Of a stretch of 64,000 nucleotides of DNA, positions 25,416 to 37,668 are shown piece after piece. How positions within the stretch are numbered: the first letter of the stretch is position 1; each line of letters starts with the position of its first letter. The position numbers and the translations under genes are program-made. Below the pieces are notes generated by a model. It was not told the origin of the DNA, did not search any database, and saw nothing but the letters and a program-made list of their open reading frames with translations. Where the stretch lies: the NCBI GenBank assembly GCA_011800805.1, contig MPNW01000150.1, forward strand, positions 243,721 through 307,720. Reading direction: 5' to 3'. The DNA comes from Hirudo medicinalis. Lineage: Eukaryota; Annelida; Clitellata; Hirudinida; Hirudinidae.

Positions 25416-26598
25416 ACAATATCAACCCATATAACATTCAATTAATTAAAAATCATACACAAAATATCCACCTAGCGACACCTATAGAATAGACACACAT
25501 GAGAGGAATGCATATTTGTGGAATATCGAATTATCTTTCCATTCCTCTACTTGGCCTTCACCTTTGCGATGTGACAAAAAATGACAAGAGGGATATGAAG
25601 GGTTCATATGTCACCGAGTGCCAGCCAAGAAGGCCGCCTGCAGATTCACTGCAAGGATCAGACCTGGAAACAATGCAAAGGAAACCGTTGATTGACTGAA
25701 TGAGAAGAGGTGGAGAGGTGGAAGAATGCACCTGGGACATGGAGTGACAAGGTAGCACTAGCGGAGTTTCAATGTCACGGATTGACAGCCTAATGACGAG
25801 GTGCAAGGTAGGGCGACATTATCAACAACAACTATAATAAAAGAAAAATAAGAATAACAACAGCAATAATATTAATAATAATTTTAAGTTTTAAATAATT
25901 TTTATTTTTATTTTTACACTTTATTATCTGTTAGTAATGCTGTTATCTTTTGTACACTTTATTGATCATTAGAACTGCTAATTTTATTGGGAATCAATCC
26001 AATGCCTCATAAAACACTGGCATGTCCTATTTATTAAGCCAATTTATATTCCATTGTACACGTCGTCAGCTCTTGTCATGTTTGTTTTGGTAGCTGAACT
26101 ACAATCAAAATAATAAAACTTTGAATTCGATTCAATCGTAATAAATAATGTATTAACAATCATAAAAACAATTAATTGTTTTAATATCTCATTTAATAAC
26201 ATTTAACATATATTTAATATTAATAGAAACAAATCAAAAAATCATGATAATATTTACATAAAAGCTCTAAAATATTGGTGATCTCATTAATCCATGCCTA
26301 TCAAATTCTAATGTGCCAGGAGTCCTTGTTACCAGTGAAACACTAAAACATTGGAACACATGAAGAATGTTCTTCATTTCTTCTTTTGTCTTCCATTCTA
26401 TCCGCGCTCCATTCTTCGTCGTCTAGTTGTTCTAATTGATTCGAGCGGACACGCAATCACGTGTCATCGATGACATCATTATCATCACCGCCGTGTCTTT
26501 AAAGTTTTTTTAAAATTAAAATTATATTACATCCTAATGTATCAATGCGTCACAAGCAAGTGATATCTCATGAGTCCGACCTATCCGTCCGCTTTTCC
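25416..26598. other. Intergenic, no gene seen
   Basis: AT-rich, with a more even patch at 25.5-25.8 kb that has short frames on both strands but no recognisable domain. Confidence 0.4.
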
Positions 26599-26711
26599 GT
26601 CCATCCATCCATTCATCCATCCATCCATTCATTATTCCCTCCATCCATTCTTCATCCCTCCATCCATCTCTCCACCAATCCATCTACCCATCCATCCAGC
26701 CATCTATCAAT
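26599..26711. repeat. (ATCC)n tetranucleotide tract
   Basis: Imperfect CATC/ATCC repeats over about 110 bases. The frame through it encodes a Ser-His-Pro-Ile pattern that is purely repeat-derived. Confidence 0.9.
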
Positions 26712-27290
26712 TCAATCGTGTAAGGTGTCCAGGTGGTAATAAGACATGAACAGGTATGTGACGAGTGCTGTTAGAGCGTGAGATGAATGTCTCCAGCATG
26801 CGTGACTCTCATTCATCGTCAATACGCCTTTAATAATTATTATATTGAATGCTAAATGTTACAATAATTAAATCAAATAATCGAGAAATAATTAAATTCG
26901 GTGACTTTTAATAATCAATTTAAAGAATTTCATTTGTTCCTTTTTAAATTCATGCGAGCAAAAAAAAATGATAACACTGAGATGTTACAATTGTTAATGT
27001 AATGTTACATTACATACTTACATTTCATTTATATTATTCTCAAAATATACTAATAAAAATAATATTAACTGTTCAATAATAAATATTTTTAAATAAATCT
27101 TGAAATATTCAGTTCTTTAATTGATAACATTATAACCAGCGATGAGACATGGACACAACATAACGCACGTCCAACTCAGCCTTACAGTCCACTTACATGC
27201 AAAAGCCACTGTCAATTAGTATTCATATTCAAATATCCAAATATTCAATCAAATTGATTACATCGAAAGTTGAAGAATAAGAAAGTAATA
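26712..27290. other. Intergenic, no gene seen
   Basis: AT-rich spacer between two tetranucleotide tracts. Confidence 0.4.
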
Positions 27291-27512
27291 GATGGATGGA
27301 TGAATGGAAGGACGGACGGATGGATGGATGGATGTGTGAAAAACATAACATAACGTAACATTTATTTGATTAAGGAGACTAATGTCTGTGTGATAAACCA
27401 CTCCAAAAGAAAGTGGAAAAGTGGATGGATGGATGAATGTAAGAAAAAGGTAGATGGATGGATGAATGAATGAAAGATATGAATGGATGGAGTGAGTGAG
27501 TGAGTGGATGAA
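27291..27512. repeat. (GGAT)n tetranucleotide tracts
   Basis: Two GGAT/GAAT runs, 27291-27334 and 27419-27512, in the opposite orientation to the ATCC tract at 26.6 kb. The second ends in a GAGT run. Confidence 0.88.
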
Positions 27513-27670
27513 TTGATACCAGGGATGTTTAATGCCGCCTTCACATTCCAGTCACAACTTTGAGCCACCATGTGACATCATCTCTGCTTTCTGTCATCAT
27601 GTGTCGACCTATGACCTCTGAAGTCGTAACTCAATGACGTTGATGAAGACATCATCATTATCATAATCCA

Positions 27671-28331
27671 TGTCATCATCATCATCATCAACATGATTGA
27701 TGACGGGACTGGGTAAATTATAAATTAATGATCTCTCAATTAACCCATATATATTATTTGAATTTATTAATTCTAAATTACTCTAATTAATTTTGAGTGG
27801 GCGAAATGGCATGATGATGATGATGATGATGATCCTGGTGACAACAAACCTTTCCGTTTAACCAATGACATGACGATGACGATGGTGATGATGATGATGA
27901 TTACGATTGGCTTTGAATGGCTACCCTAGAGAGAAAGATAGACGAGACATGAGAGGAGCTGTTATTGATCTGGGGTGCATAGTTAACAGATTCATCTCCA
28001 TCCTACCGCGCTTCTCCAAAGTTTCTGAAACTGGAAATTGGAAACAAATTTATGATCTGCTTTGGCGTCTCCAGAGGAGTTGTTCACGTTCTTCTGCGAT
28101 TCCAGGATCACGTGTCGAGACGAGGTGATGATGCTTGCTTCTTTGTTTCTGTTGACTGAAGCGGTTTTTTTTCTTTCACTCTCATTATCTCTCTTTCCAA
28201 ATGAATTTTTATTGCTTTTCTTTACCGCGTGTGCCTTCAAAAGGGTGGTCGGACGTTTGCTCATGGCTATCATCAGCATTATCATCAGCATCATCATCAT
28301 CATCGTCAACGTCGTCGCCATCATCATCAAC
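27671..28331. repeat. Cluster of ATC/GAT trinucleotide tracts
   Basis: Short runs of CAT/ATC or GAT units occur at 27671-27690, 27811-27833, 27871-27902 and 28261-28331. ORFs crossing them encode poly-Met, poly-Ile or poly-His and are artefacts. Confidence 0.85.
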
Positions 28332-28778
28332 CGAGTTTCAAATTTATAAACAAAAGCCATTTTGTTGGTCAATTTAACGGACGTTCGATACTTTGGTTTT
28401 GTATAAAGAAGTGATTCTTTACTAATAGAAGCAGAATTATTTTGTCATTAATATTTGTTATGTGTTATTTAACTAAGTATCATTATCATCATCGCCTCAA
28501 TTGCATGCTCACGGGAGGTCTTCCTTTGATTTGGAGTGGAACAATATCCAAGCATTGGCGAACAATAGCACATCTGCACAAGCATTTAAAACACACGCAC
28601 TCACACCTTCGTGCACCTGCTCTCCTTAGTTAATGACTGACGGTTGGTTGGTGCTTCATCGTCCACTCGTACAGGTGTCCAACCAGGTAAACTGTGTCGC
28701 CTGGAAAATGTACTACGCGGTCGTGAAGCAACTATTAGTAGTATTATTTTCAAAATATATTTATTTAACAAGATTTAA

Positions 28779-28779
<1 letters not shown>

Positions 28780-28825
<46 letters not shown>

Positions 28826-28905
28826 TTATTCAAAGTCAAACTCGGCTGTATTGCAGCCGGATAAAATGTTTGCCAAGTCTCATCCAGAGACCTCAGTATA
28901 TACAA
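28780..28905 (-). mobile_element. 5'-truncated LINE 3' tail with (AAT)n end
   Basis: An ATT run at 28780-28826 is followed by TTATTCAAAGTCAAACTCGG, a CAGCCGGATAAAATG segment and CTCATCCAGAGACCTCAG. The same block occurs at 41907-41980, where it follows a retrotransposon C-terminal frame. Read on the minus strand, the ATT run is the simple-repeat 3' terminus of the element. Confidence 0.8.
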
Positions 28906-28936
28906 AAAAACAAACAAAAAAATATTATTAATATTA

Positions 28937-28945
28937 TTGTTGTTG

Positions 28946-29018
<73 letters not shown>

Positions 29019-29036
29019 CGTTGTCGTTGTTGTTGT
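28937..29036. repeat. (TTG/TTA/TCG)n microsatellite
   Basis: Long uninterrupted TTA run flanked by TTG and TCG/TTG units. It generates apparent ORFs of poly-Leu, poly-Ile or poly-Asn on both strands. Confidence 0.95.
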
Positions 29037-30945
29037 TTACCTGCATTTGGGGTTCGAGTGTCAATATGAGTGATTTATTAAATATTATTATTTATTCACG
29101 ACAAATAATATATAATCACGACAAAATAGAGACAAGTGTCATATTCAGTGATTGCGACCTTTCGTGTTATGGTGCATTAGGTACTTGTGGCACATTCCTT
29201 CTTTCTGACTTATCTTCATGTTGCATGCAGGAGGGTTGATATCTTTCTTAGTGGACAGCCCAATTGACATGTTGTCATACTTGCCAATAATAATGATAAT
29301 GATGACGCTCATAATGCTGATTATGATAGTGATGAGGCAAAAGTCGATGACCATCATAAATCGTAAGTTGAATTACTGTGTCCGTCTTATCCGTAAATAA
29401 ATGTCAAATGCAAGCAACAATTGATTTTAGAAAACTTATTAATTGCAAATTTATTAAAAGTCGTGTTGATGAATTTTTATTTTCTCTTTGAAACATTCTA
29501 TTCATCCACATGCATCTTGTTTAGTCGCTTTGTATTTCCATCTCTAAACATAACCAACACGACGCAACGACTTTCAGCTTTTTACTTACCAGCAATTCTC
29601 AACGAGCTCGAGTTAAGTGGTTAAATTAGTCTACGATTCGCTCCTAAACATTTCTCCGAGGGGTTTAAAACGAGGAGAATGATCCCGCATTTTAGAAGAA
29701 AAGAGCGTCTAATTCTCCGTGATAATGGACTCTTAATGGACGAACAGGAAGACAACAAACAGACGCTGAAGTCTCCTTTGTGTCCATCGAATCTCTCGTG
29801 TGACCCTCCTTCTCCCGACCTTTGCAATTAAACGGATAAATGATGCGTGCTCTATGAGTCCGGTGCTCCTTTTGAAGATTTTACCGTTTCAATTCCGGGG
29901 TTAAGTGCCACTTTTTGAGACCCAACGAGATTATGTCTGATGTCTGCTGCTCGTCAGATGAAAGCCTGTGACATTGAGACAAGGACTGCTCCTTTTTGCC
30001 GCCATTTTGTCAAAGAAGGATTGTTGGTCTGCGCGACAAAAATAGTGAAAATAGTGCACCACTTTATTAAATGAATGCAGGAACTGAGAGAATCATTAAA
30101 TGACCACATAAAAAAAGCCTACTGAGTCAAAGGAAATGTTCACAACCATTTAAACTTAATAGCCATTAGTGAGTCTAATTGCAAACGAGTAATTCAAGTC
30201 CAACTTTATCAACGTAAATTATGTGTTTCACTAACGCTTTTCTAAAGTTAACTCGTCTTTAATTATCTTCGTAAATAATATTCATAAATTAGTTTAAAGC
30301 AACCGCTTATTAAAGTGGCATTAAATATTACCAACGATTGAACTTCAATGAAGTAACCATTTTCTTTTCCTCAAGAAACACTGGTTGCAGTGTCAAGGAT
30401 TGGAACAAATCTTAGTTTGCAAGTGACTGGGAGGGCTTAGGGGAAAAGGTGAATAGTTGAAATGCTTGCAGCAGAATGACGAGTGACGTCACACAATATG
30501 GCGAACGGCATGGACCGCTATCAAAGGAGGGAGATGAAAGAAGCCCTACAAGCAGAGGTCACTCATGCCTCAGACTCGTGTCTTGAGGGCGCTTTAGAAG
30601 TCCGCCCATAAGTCTCCATTAAACGGAGTATAATTGTAATTATCCCAGTTATTATTGAAGCTGGTCTCGTGCGGGACGTGCCGCAAGTGGAAACTATCCC
30701 AGCCAATCGGAGGCCGAATGGAATAATTGCTCCATGTAAACAAACTTCCGCCAGTATATTGGAAGCGAATAAAAACGTTGACGTATAATTTAAGTCTTTA
30801 AGTTTTGACGGAGATTCGTGAATCTTTGTGGATCTTTGTTTACATATTTTAAACTTGGAACCTATCCTGAGCGGATTCAGTGATTGAACGATGATTCAAG
30901 AAACGAATTCAATGGATTTGAACTAAATGTTGAGTTTTAGTTTTA
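29037..30945. promoter_or_regulatory. Proximal upstream region of BCL11
   Basis: Between 29.6 and 30.9 kb the base composition is more even than in the desert to the left. It contains a perfect CRE palindrome at 30484-30491 and a GTAAACAAAC forkhead-like motif near 30736. This is the most likely place for the BCL11 promoter and 5' UTR, but no start site can be fixed. A short frame at 29679-29831 (50 codons) is unassigned. Confidence 0.35.
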
Positions 30946-30993
30946 ATGCTTCGGATGATTTTATTTCTCCGACTGCTCCTCATGGATGGCAAA
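30946..30993 (+). CDS. Candidate upstream coding exon of BCL11
   Basis: Sixteen codons from an ATG at 30946 end in phase 0 at a GTAAAT donor, and the acceptor at 31233 (CAG before GTTAAC) continues in frame through five codons to the Met at 31248. The encoded peptide is hydrophobic and does not resemble the MSRRKQ start of vertebrate BCL11, so this may be untranslated or chance. Confidence 0.3.
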
Positions 30994-31247
30994 GTAAATT
31001 TTCATTTAAGATATTTTCTTATATTTGAATGTTAAAAACAAGATTTATAGATGAAAATTACCGCTAAATATTTTGGAAATATTTATCGCTAAAAGCTATT
31101 CATAATTAAGTTTTGTTAAAGAATAATAATATTAGTAAAATGTATGTTATAACAACTATAAACCTTTTTATCGAATTATCGGTAAGACCAAGCAGTTTTA
31201 CTTAATTAATTAAACCGTAATTAATTATCCAGGTTAACAGTGGTAAA

Positions 31248-33796
31248 ATGACTGACTTTCTAACTTGTGGGATTTGTCGTGAAATCTTCTCGTTAGGGGA
31301 CATACTTCACTTCATCGAGCACAAGACCAAGCATCGCATCCAACAACAACAACAGCAGCAGCAACATCCTCACAGTGCAACTCCTGCTACAACATGCAAC
31401 TCAACCTCAACTCCCTCCTCAACTGGTCCGCAAAGATGCGGAAGCAACGCAACAAGTGCCGATAAGAATGTGGAACAAGAGGATTATCAAAAGCTGGAGA
31501 ATGGAAATGAATATCCCGAGAAAGAAGATGGAAAAGGTGATCAAACTCGTCCAAACAGTGACGCCACGATGCCAGGTAACGAAGCCAATGGATCTGAACC
31601 GAGCGTTCATTCGTTTTCTAAGGATTCTTCTGGTTTGTTGACCTTTTGATGTTTTCGACAACTAATGATCGATATTACAATTAATTTATACGATTATTTT
31701 TTCAGTCCATTTAATCCTGATTCAATGCATGTTTCATTCGTATGCAGAGCCTAATTCCATAGCGTGCGCAATGTGTTCAAGAAGTTTCAAATCATCTTGG
31801 CATCTTCTCAGCCACGTTCAAAGCGAACATCGCCTTAAACTGCTTCACCAAACATCCACATCGCCCAGCATTGGCGATCAACCGAACCTAGATACACAAA
31901 AGAGAAAGAAGGATGCTTCTTCCGTTGACTTATCCAACTCCAGATCCAGTCCCTTCAAAAGACGTTCTCAGAACTACTCTTCGGATGAGGAAACACCAAG
32001 CGTTGATTCAAAAAAATCCTTTCTTGTTGTTACTCCTGAGGTTTCCTTAGCGTCAAAATCACTGCTAGTGCCTATATCGAGTTCAATGGATGTTCAGAAG
32101 CATTTTTTAGAGAGAAAACTAGCGAGATCTTCAACATCTCCGGAGAATAAGTCGGCATTCAGTCGTTTTCACCCCAACAAAGAACACATTCCTGTCAGCG
32201 AAATACTACCATATAACTCAAGAGTTTCCTATCCGACTTATCATTACGAACGTGGCAACTTCCCCACTGCAGTTCCAGTTCTTAGGGACATTTCTCCAGT
32301 GCCTACTCCAAGTCAAGATGTTTGCTCGAGAAGATTGAGACAATTGGCAGGTCAGCGCTTCACTGATAAGGGTCTTTTCCTTCCTGGTTCAAGCGAGCAA
32401 AGGTCAGTAGAAACATCAGCTTTTCCAAGAGCATACGGTCTCACAGGAACTTTTCCGATGCCTTCCCCTACGGTTCCTGACTTGTTCCAGTTGAACGAAT
32501 GCCTTCTTTGCAAGAAACAATTCAAATTTCCAAACGCTCTGGTGGGGCATTACTACGAGGCTCACCCATGCGATATTCCTCTCTTGCTTCATCGATTCTC
32601 TCAGGAGACTAGTTTTCGATTCAATCCACTGGCTGGCCAAAACTTTTCGATGAACCTTCCATTCTCAACGAATCAACATCCGAATCGAGCCAGAGAATCG
32701 GGTTATCCCACATCACTTGAAAACAGAAAGGAGGAGAGTGTTTCCATTTTTGAAGATGAAGATTTGAGTTTGGAAGAAAGGAGGAAAAATGATTTCATCA
32801 GATCTACGAGCAACCACCACTTTGGAGCGACTGAGTCAACTTTAATCGACGACGTCTTTAAGCAATCTGTAATACGTGGCAGACAGGAATACAGTGATGC
32901 ATATAGAATTACCAATTCCGAGCGTAAGAGGAATGTGGATTTCAGAGGACGGGAATTGTTTTGTGAGGAATCAAAAGAGTTAAAGGAACGAATTTCAAAC
33001 GGGACCAATCATGTCTCTCCGTCGTCTTCGCTTCGATACAAGAAACAAAAGTTAGATACCACTGCTGGAGAGAATTCTACCCTGTTCAAGTCAAGCAGAA
33101 TTTATAAAAACAATACAAACACAGATCAAATTCAAACAAATTTCTTGCAATCTAAAGATGCTCAAGTTCAAGATGAAAATGATTTGAACGTTGATGTGAA
33201 ACCAGATTTATTTACCATGACAGTGACGGTTCCATCTGAATCCATTCCAATGGATTCCCACCAAAACAGGACCAACAGAGAGTTTGAATCTCCTGCCTCC
33301 ACTTCATCTGGAACGTCAACAACAGCTCCACCTCCTTCTAGGAAAAGAAACGACACTTGCGAATTTTGCGGAAAGGTTGCTAATTTGCTAATCGAAATTA
33401 CACATTGTTTGATGAGATTTCTAATTGAACCAATTTCTAAAATAACTTTTGAATTATTAGGTGTTCAAAAACTGCAGCAACCTGACTGTTCACAGGCGAT
33501 CGCATACTGGCGAGAAACCCTACCGATGCCCCCACTGCCCTTACGCTTGTGCCCAATCGAGCAAGATCACTCGACACTTGAAGACTCATGGAATAGTGCC
33601 TGGCAGTGGAAATCAGTCATCTGGTCATTACTCGTCGAGAAAGTTTTCCACATATTCCTCTGGATTCCAAGGAAGAGAAGATGACAGTCAACTTAAGCAG
33701 TCGAAAGGTCAAGATCTCCAAGAAATACCCTCCACCACGAGAACCTCGCCTGGAGCTTCGTCTGCTAGATCTACCGCCACTTCCCAAACCATATGA
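31248..33796 (+). CDS. BCL11A: BCL11-type C2H2 zinc-finger transcription factor
   Basis: Nuclear DNA-binding repressor related to vertebrate BCL11A/B and Drosophila CG9650. Exons 31248..31632, 31706..33375 and 33461..33796 join to 796 residues (human BCL11A is 835). The N-terminal finger reads [18 protein letters not shown], matching the family's CCHC-type ZnF0. The next finger (about 148-170, [17 protein letters not shown]) matches ZnF1. [10 protein letters not shown] near 336 matches the conserved SRRLRELAG motif. A lone degenerate finger follows near 393 ([17 protein letters not shown]). The pair beginning [16 protein letters not shown] near 680 matches ZnF4-ZnF5. ZnF3 and ZnF6 are not seen. 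A Q-rich tract follows ZnF0. The intron at 33376-33460 splits the penultimate finger. The start may lie further upstream. Confidence 0.9.
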
Positions 33797-34809
33797 GCTC
33801 AGATGTATTATTTAGTAATTATTATTTAGTTAAATCAGTGACCGAACAATTTGACTTACGTATTTCAAAGATGACTTATATAGCGTTCAGACATAACTGA
33901 GACACAAGTGCCTTTTCTTTGAATTAATATTGAGGCTAATTTTGACCGATTTATGTTTATTACTGGGGTCTATCACCAAATAAAATATTTGCTGTCACAT
34001 TTCGAAAGTTAATCTTTTATCACAATGTCCAAGTCTACTGAAATATTAAGCAAAAAAGATTTATCCAACATTTAGTGCAGAGGAGCATTATGTATGAGAG
34101 AAGTAATAACATAGATTTTGATGTTAATGAATTTAGGCATTAAATGCTTTGCTTTAAATAGGATCCATACCAAAACCTCGAAAAAACATAAGTAAATAGC
34201 AGCATCAACAATCGAAACTTTATTGTTTAAGAAAAAAGATTTTTGCTATTTAGCTATTTAGCCTTTTATTGGGTTTCGTCATTTGGATTTGACCCCTTTT
34301 CAATAGATAAACTTCTACGATAATATGACCGAAGATATCAGCTCAGACATAACTGTGTTTTTACAAAACGCATTCGCATGAGGGAATGTGGTGTAATTCA
34401 ACCATCCGAAACATTTTCTCGGCGCTTTGTGTAGAATTTATGCCGGATCAAGGTGGAGATTGATAAACACCTGTTAATAACGAGAACACAAAGTAAAAGG
34501 AATAGCTGAAAAAAATAAACTTAATAATAAAAATGTGCGACAAAATCAGAAGTAATCTCAAAATTTAAAAAATGCTTGTGCATATTTAGCATTCAAACAA
34601 TGTTATTACATCTAAACTTGTATTTTTATTGAAACTTAAAGTATACTTTTAAATATATAAAATTTAAATAACAATCTTGCTTTGCTAGTTAAAATTGCTC
34701 ACAATTTTATGAATTAAGCGCAAATTCCGAGAATAATAATATTTCTAGCTGACGTGTTGGTGTTTGGATTGAGCGAAAAGGGGGACTTTTGTAATTGGGA
34801 AAACCTGCC
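33797..34809. other. Intergenic, BCL11 3' UTR and DERL2 upstream region
   Basis: About 1 kb between two plus-strand genes. AATAAA motifs, for example near 33979, could end the BCL11 transcript. No further zinc-finger exon was found here on the plus strand. Confidence 0.4.
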
Positions 34810-36895
34810 ATGGCGTATCAGTCGTTTCAGCAGGAGTACATGGAAATACCAATTGTAACGCGAGTATACACCACTGCTTGCGTTCTAACTACAGTTGCTG
34901 TGGTAAGCGATATGATCCCTGTTTTAGACCCCGTCTTTGGTTTAATGATATATTGACAGTAGTTTAACAATGCTTTCAGCAACTGGACATAGTCTCGCCT
35001 TTTCAACTGTACTTCAATCCCGATCTCATTGTCAAAAATTTGCAGGTAATTCTTATTGCAACTAGACTTGATTCAAATTGAAACTTTTGGTAAATTAACA
35101 TTTAAGTGTCTTTCGAACTTTGATTCTATAAGATATCAGATCGGTTTTTATAGTTAATGTCTTATACTTTTAGGTATGGCGTCTCATAACAAATTTTATG
35201 TTTTTTGGGAGTCTCGGATTCAATTTCTTCTTCAACATAATTTTCACCTACCGATACTGCCGCATGTTGGAAGAGGGATCGTTCAGAAGTCGAACAGCTG
35301 ATTTTGTTTTCATGTTTTTATTTGGAGGTCTTCTCACTTCTGTATCCTTGTTTTGAAATTGTTATTAACAATTTAAAAATTAAAGTAGATGCTACTTAAA
35401 GTAGATGCTAAAAATACATGATTTAGCTTATTTATTTAATATTTTATTTTTAATATCAGCAGACAATGTTTCCACACTGAATCTCTATTAAGCAACATTT
35501 CCAAATTCATTATACCTAACAATTCATCTCTAAAGTTGACTGTCATAGCTTTTCTCAGACATTGACTTATATTTGAATCACTTACCTTAAGTACCTCTAC
35601 AAAAATTTCTAAAGTTGGCTGTTCACAGCTTTTCTCAGACATTGACTTATATTTGAATCACTTACCTACCTTTAATTGTTAATTAGAGAAGGCTCTATTA
35701 TGTCATTAAGTCGAATTAACCCTAACCCTACATAAACAATTTTTACCAACAGCTTAAAATAGATACTATTAACTTACGTTTAAAAAAAGGGATGCTTTAG
35801 TGTTTGAGTACTTAACTCATTCACAAAGGTCGTGGCGCTATTTGTGAATCTGGTCTTCCTTGGGCACTCATTCACCATTATGCTCGTTTATGTCTGGAGC
35901 AGAAGAAACCCTTACATCCGGATGAACTTTCTTGGGCTCCTCAATTTCCAGGCTCCTTACCTGCCCTGGGTCCTTCTTGGATTTTCGTTGCTCCTAGGAA
36001 ACTCCATAGCTGTTGATTTGATGGGTTTGATGCTTTATTTTAGCCACAGACATTTCAATTACTTTAATATTAGTGTTTATTTTTATTGAAAAGTGATTTT
36101 AAAGTTTTTGATTTTGCTGAGAATAATTTTAAATATGTATTTCACAAGTTACAATTTTTGTCAAAGAATATTTATAATATTAAATTGGCGTACGAGTTTG
36201 ATATATGGGTTAGTTCGTGTAGCCTCAAACCCTTGGGAATAGGTGCCAAATAATGGTTTTAAAAATGCCTCTGATTCTGTTCATGATGATGATGCAGTGC
36301 AAATGGAACTATTCCTAATTGTAATAAACCATTATGGAAGGGAATGTTGCTTAGAGACTATCAAAAATTGCCGAGTCACACATTAATTTATGTTTTTCTT
36401 AACACATAACGGTATTTCTGCATTTTGTTATATCTTTGAGAACAAGTCTGTGTTGAAACAGGTATTGCTGTGGGTCACATTTATTTCTTCTTGGAAGATG
36501 TTTTTCCAAACCAGCCAGGAGGTTTTAGAATACTGAAAACACCACAGATTTTGTGAGGAACTTTACATTTTTTAGTAACTACATATTTTGAATATCTTGG
36601 AAATTGCTTTAACACATTTTATGTAAGAAAGCATAGTAAAAGTACAAAGCTGCTTATCATAAACAAAATGGTTTTTTTTTCATTAATTGTTGTTATGTTA
36701 TATTGTTATACATATTGTTGTTAAGACAACTTGTGCCTGAAACTCATCATTGAGTCTTAAACTATTATTTAAACCTACAGGAAGTGGTTGTTTGATGCTC
36801 CACCAGAAGATGTCAACTACCGACCGATGCCAGAAGATCGACCCGGTGGATTTGATTGGGGCAGAAATGAAGAGGCTGGAGATAACCCAAATTGA
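34810..36895 (+). CDS. DERL2: Derlin-2 (ER-associated degradation membrane protein)
   Basis: Rhomboid-like pseudoprotease of the ER membrane that helps retrotranslocate misfolded proteins to p97/VCP. Exons 34810..34902, 34980..35045, 35174..35341, 35829..36024, 36462..36552 and 36781..36895 give 242 residues against 239 in human. Diagnostic stretches include the start [14 protein letters not shown], the WRLITNF segment, [30 protein letters not shown] and [13 protein letters not shown]. Hydrophobic segments are placed as in the family. The C-terminal tail holds DRPGGFDWG, resembling the SHP-box-type p97-binding motif of Derlin-1/2. All junctions are GT-AG. Confidence 0.96.
35525..35668. repeat. 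Tandem duplication in DERL2 intron 3
   Basis: Two near-identical copies of about 62 bases (35525-35588 and 35608-35668) share CTTTTCTCAGACATTGACTT and the following bases, offset by about 82 bases. Confidence 0.8.
35718..35730. repeat. Two-unit telomere-like AACCCT repeat
   Basis: AACCCTAACCCTA, two units of the animal telomere hexamer, inside DERL2 intron 3. It is too short to imply a former chromosome end. Confidence 0.5.
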
Positions 36896-37017
36896 TCCAT
36901 GCATCACCATCATCAACCTTTGGCATCATTTATGTTGCAAACCTTTAGACTGCAATCATTATTACTCATATTCTTCCCTGTATTTACATGTATTATTACT
37001 GTTGTGCGAATATTATG

Positions 37018-37024
37018 TCAATAA
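37018..37024 (+). terminator. Likely DERL2 polyadenylation signal
   Basis: CAATAAA lies about 125 bases after the DERL2 stop codon, a normal spacing for a short 3' UTR. Cleavage site not determined. Confidence 0.5.
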
Positions 37025-37668
37025 AGTAACAGTTGGTTTGGTTATATTTCATTTCCATTCCGACTGTGCTTGGCAAATGTACAAATAATGAATTTGTGAT
37101 CTTGTAAATCATTAGTTAAAGTTATAAAATAGCCACCTTCAAAGTTGTTTGTGTTCATCAATTTAAGTGAAAGTATTTCTAATCATATTCATCAATGGTG
37201 GAAAATGAAAGTTTGTTGTTTGTTTCCATCAAGTTGATACAAGTTGCCAATCATCGGACTTTAATTTGGTTTGAAATCAATATATTGTAAATTATTAAAC
37301 TGCCTAAATAGTTTGACCTTGTGTATAGTTAGTACCATGCTTCTGAAAAATTTACAGGATTTTGGTGGCTCGAGAAGCATTGGCGATGTTTTTGTTGAAG
37401 ACACTTGTGCATGATGTTATTTCGCCATTTTTGTCATGTGCCTTTACATTGCCTCTTTACGTGCAAGGAATAGAGTACATCAGCCAATAAATTGGGCAAT
37501 AAGTTTTGTCTTCATTGAAATATCTTGTTCTGCACATGTAATAAGACAAACACAACTCAAAAGAATTGATCCTCAATTTAGAAGATATGTTGCAGTTGTA
37601 AATTGTTCTAAAATTTTCGAGGCATTTGAATGTGAGGCGAGATTAAAAGTTTATCTCCAAGAGTAGCT

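Noticed and set aside
28633..29073. 146-codon plus-strand frame and 99-codon minus-strand frame
   Set aside because: Both are products of ATT/TTA/TTG microsatellites (runs of Tyr, Ile, Val or Asn) crossing a LINE tail. Not genes.
29679..29831. 50-codon plus-strand frame upstream of BCL11
   Set aside because: It looks protein-like by composition but has no family match, and no splice signal links it in frame to BCL11.
31729..33684. 651-codon frame taken as a complete protein
   Set aside because: Its last third beyond 33375 reads through an intron in the wrong frame. The true protein splices to 33461, restoring a perfect zinc-finger pair.
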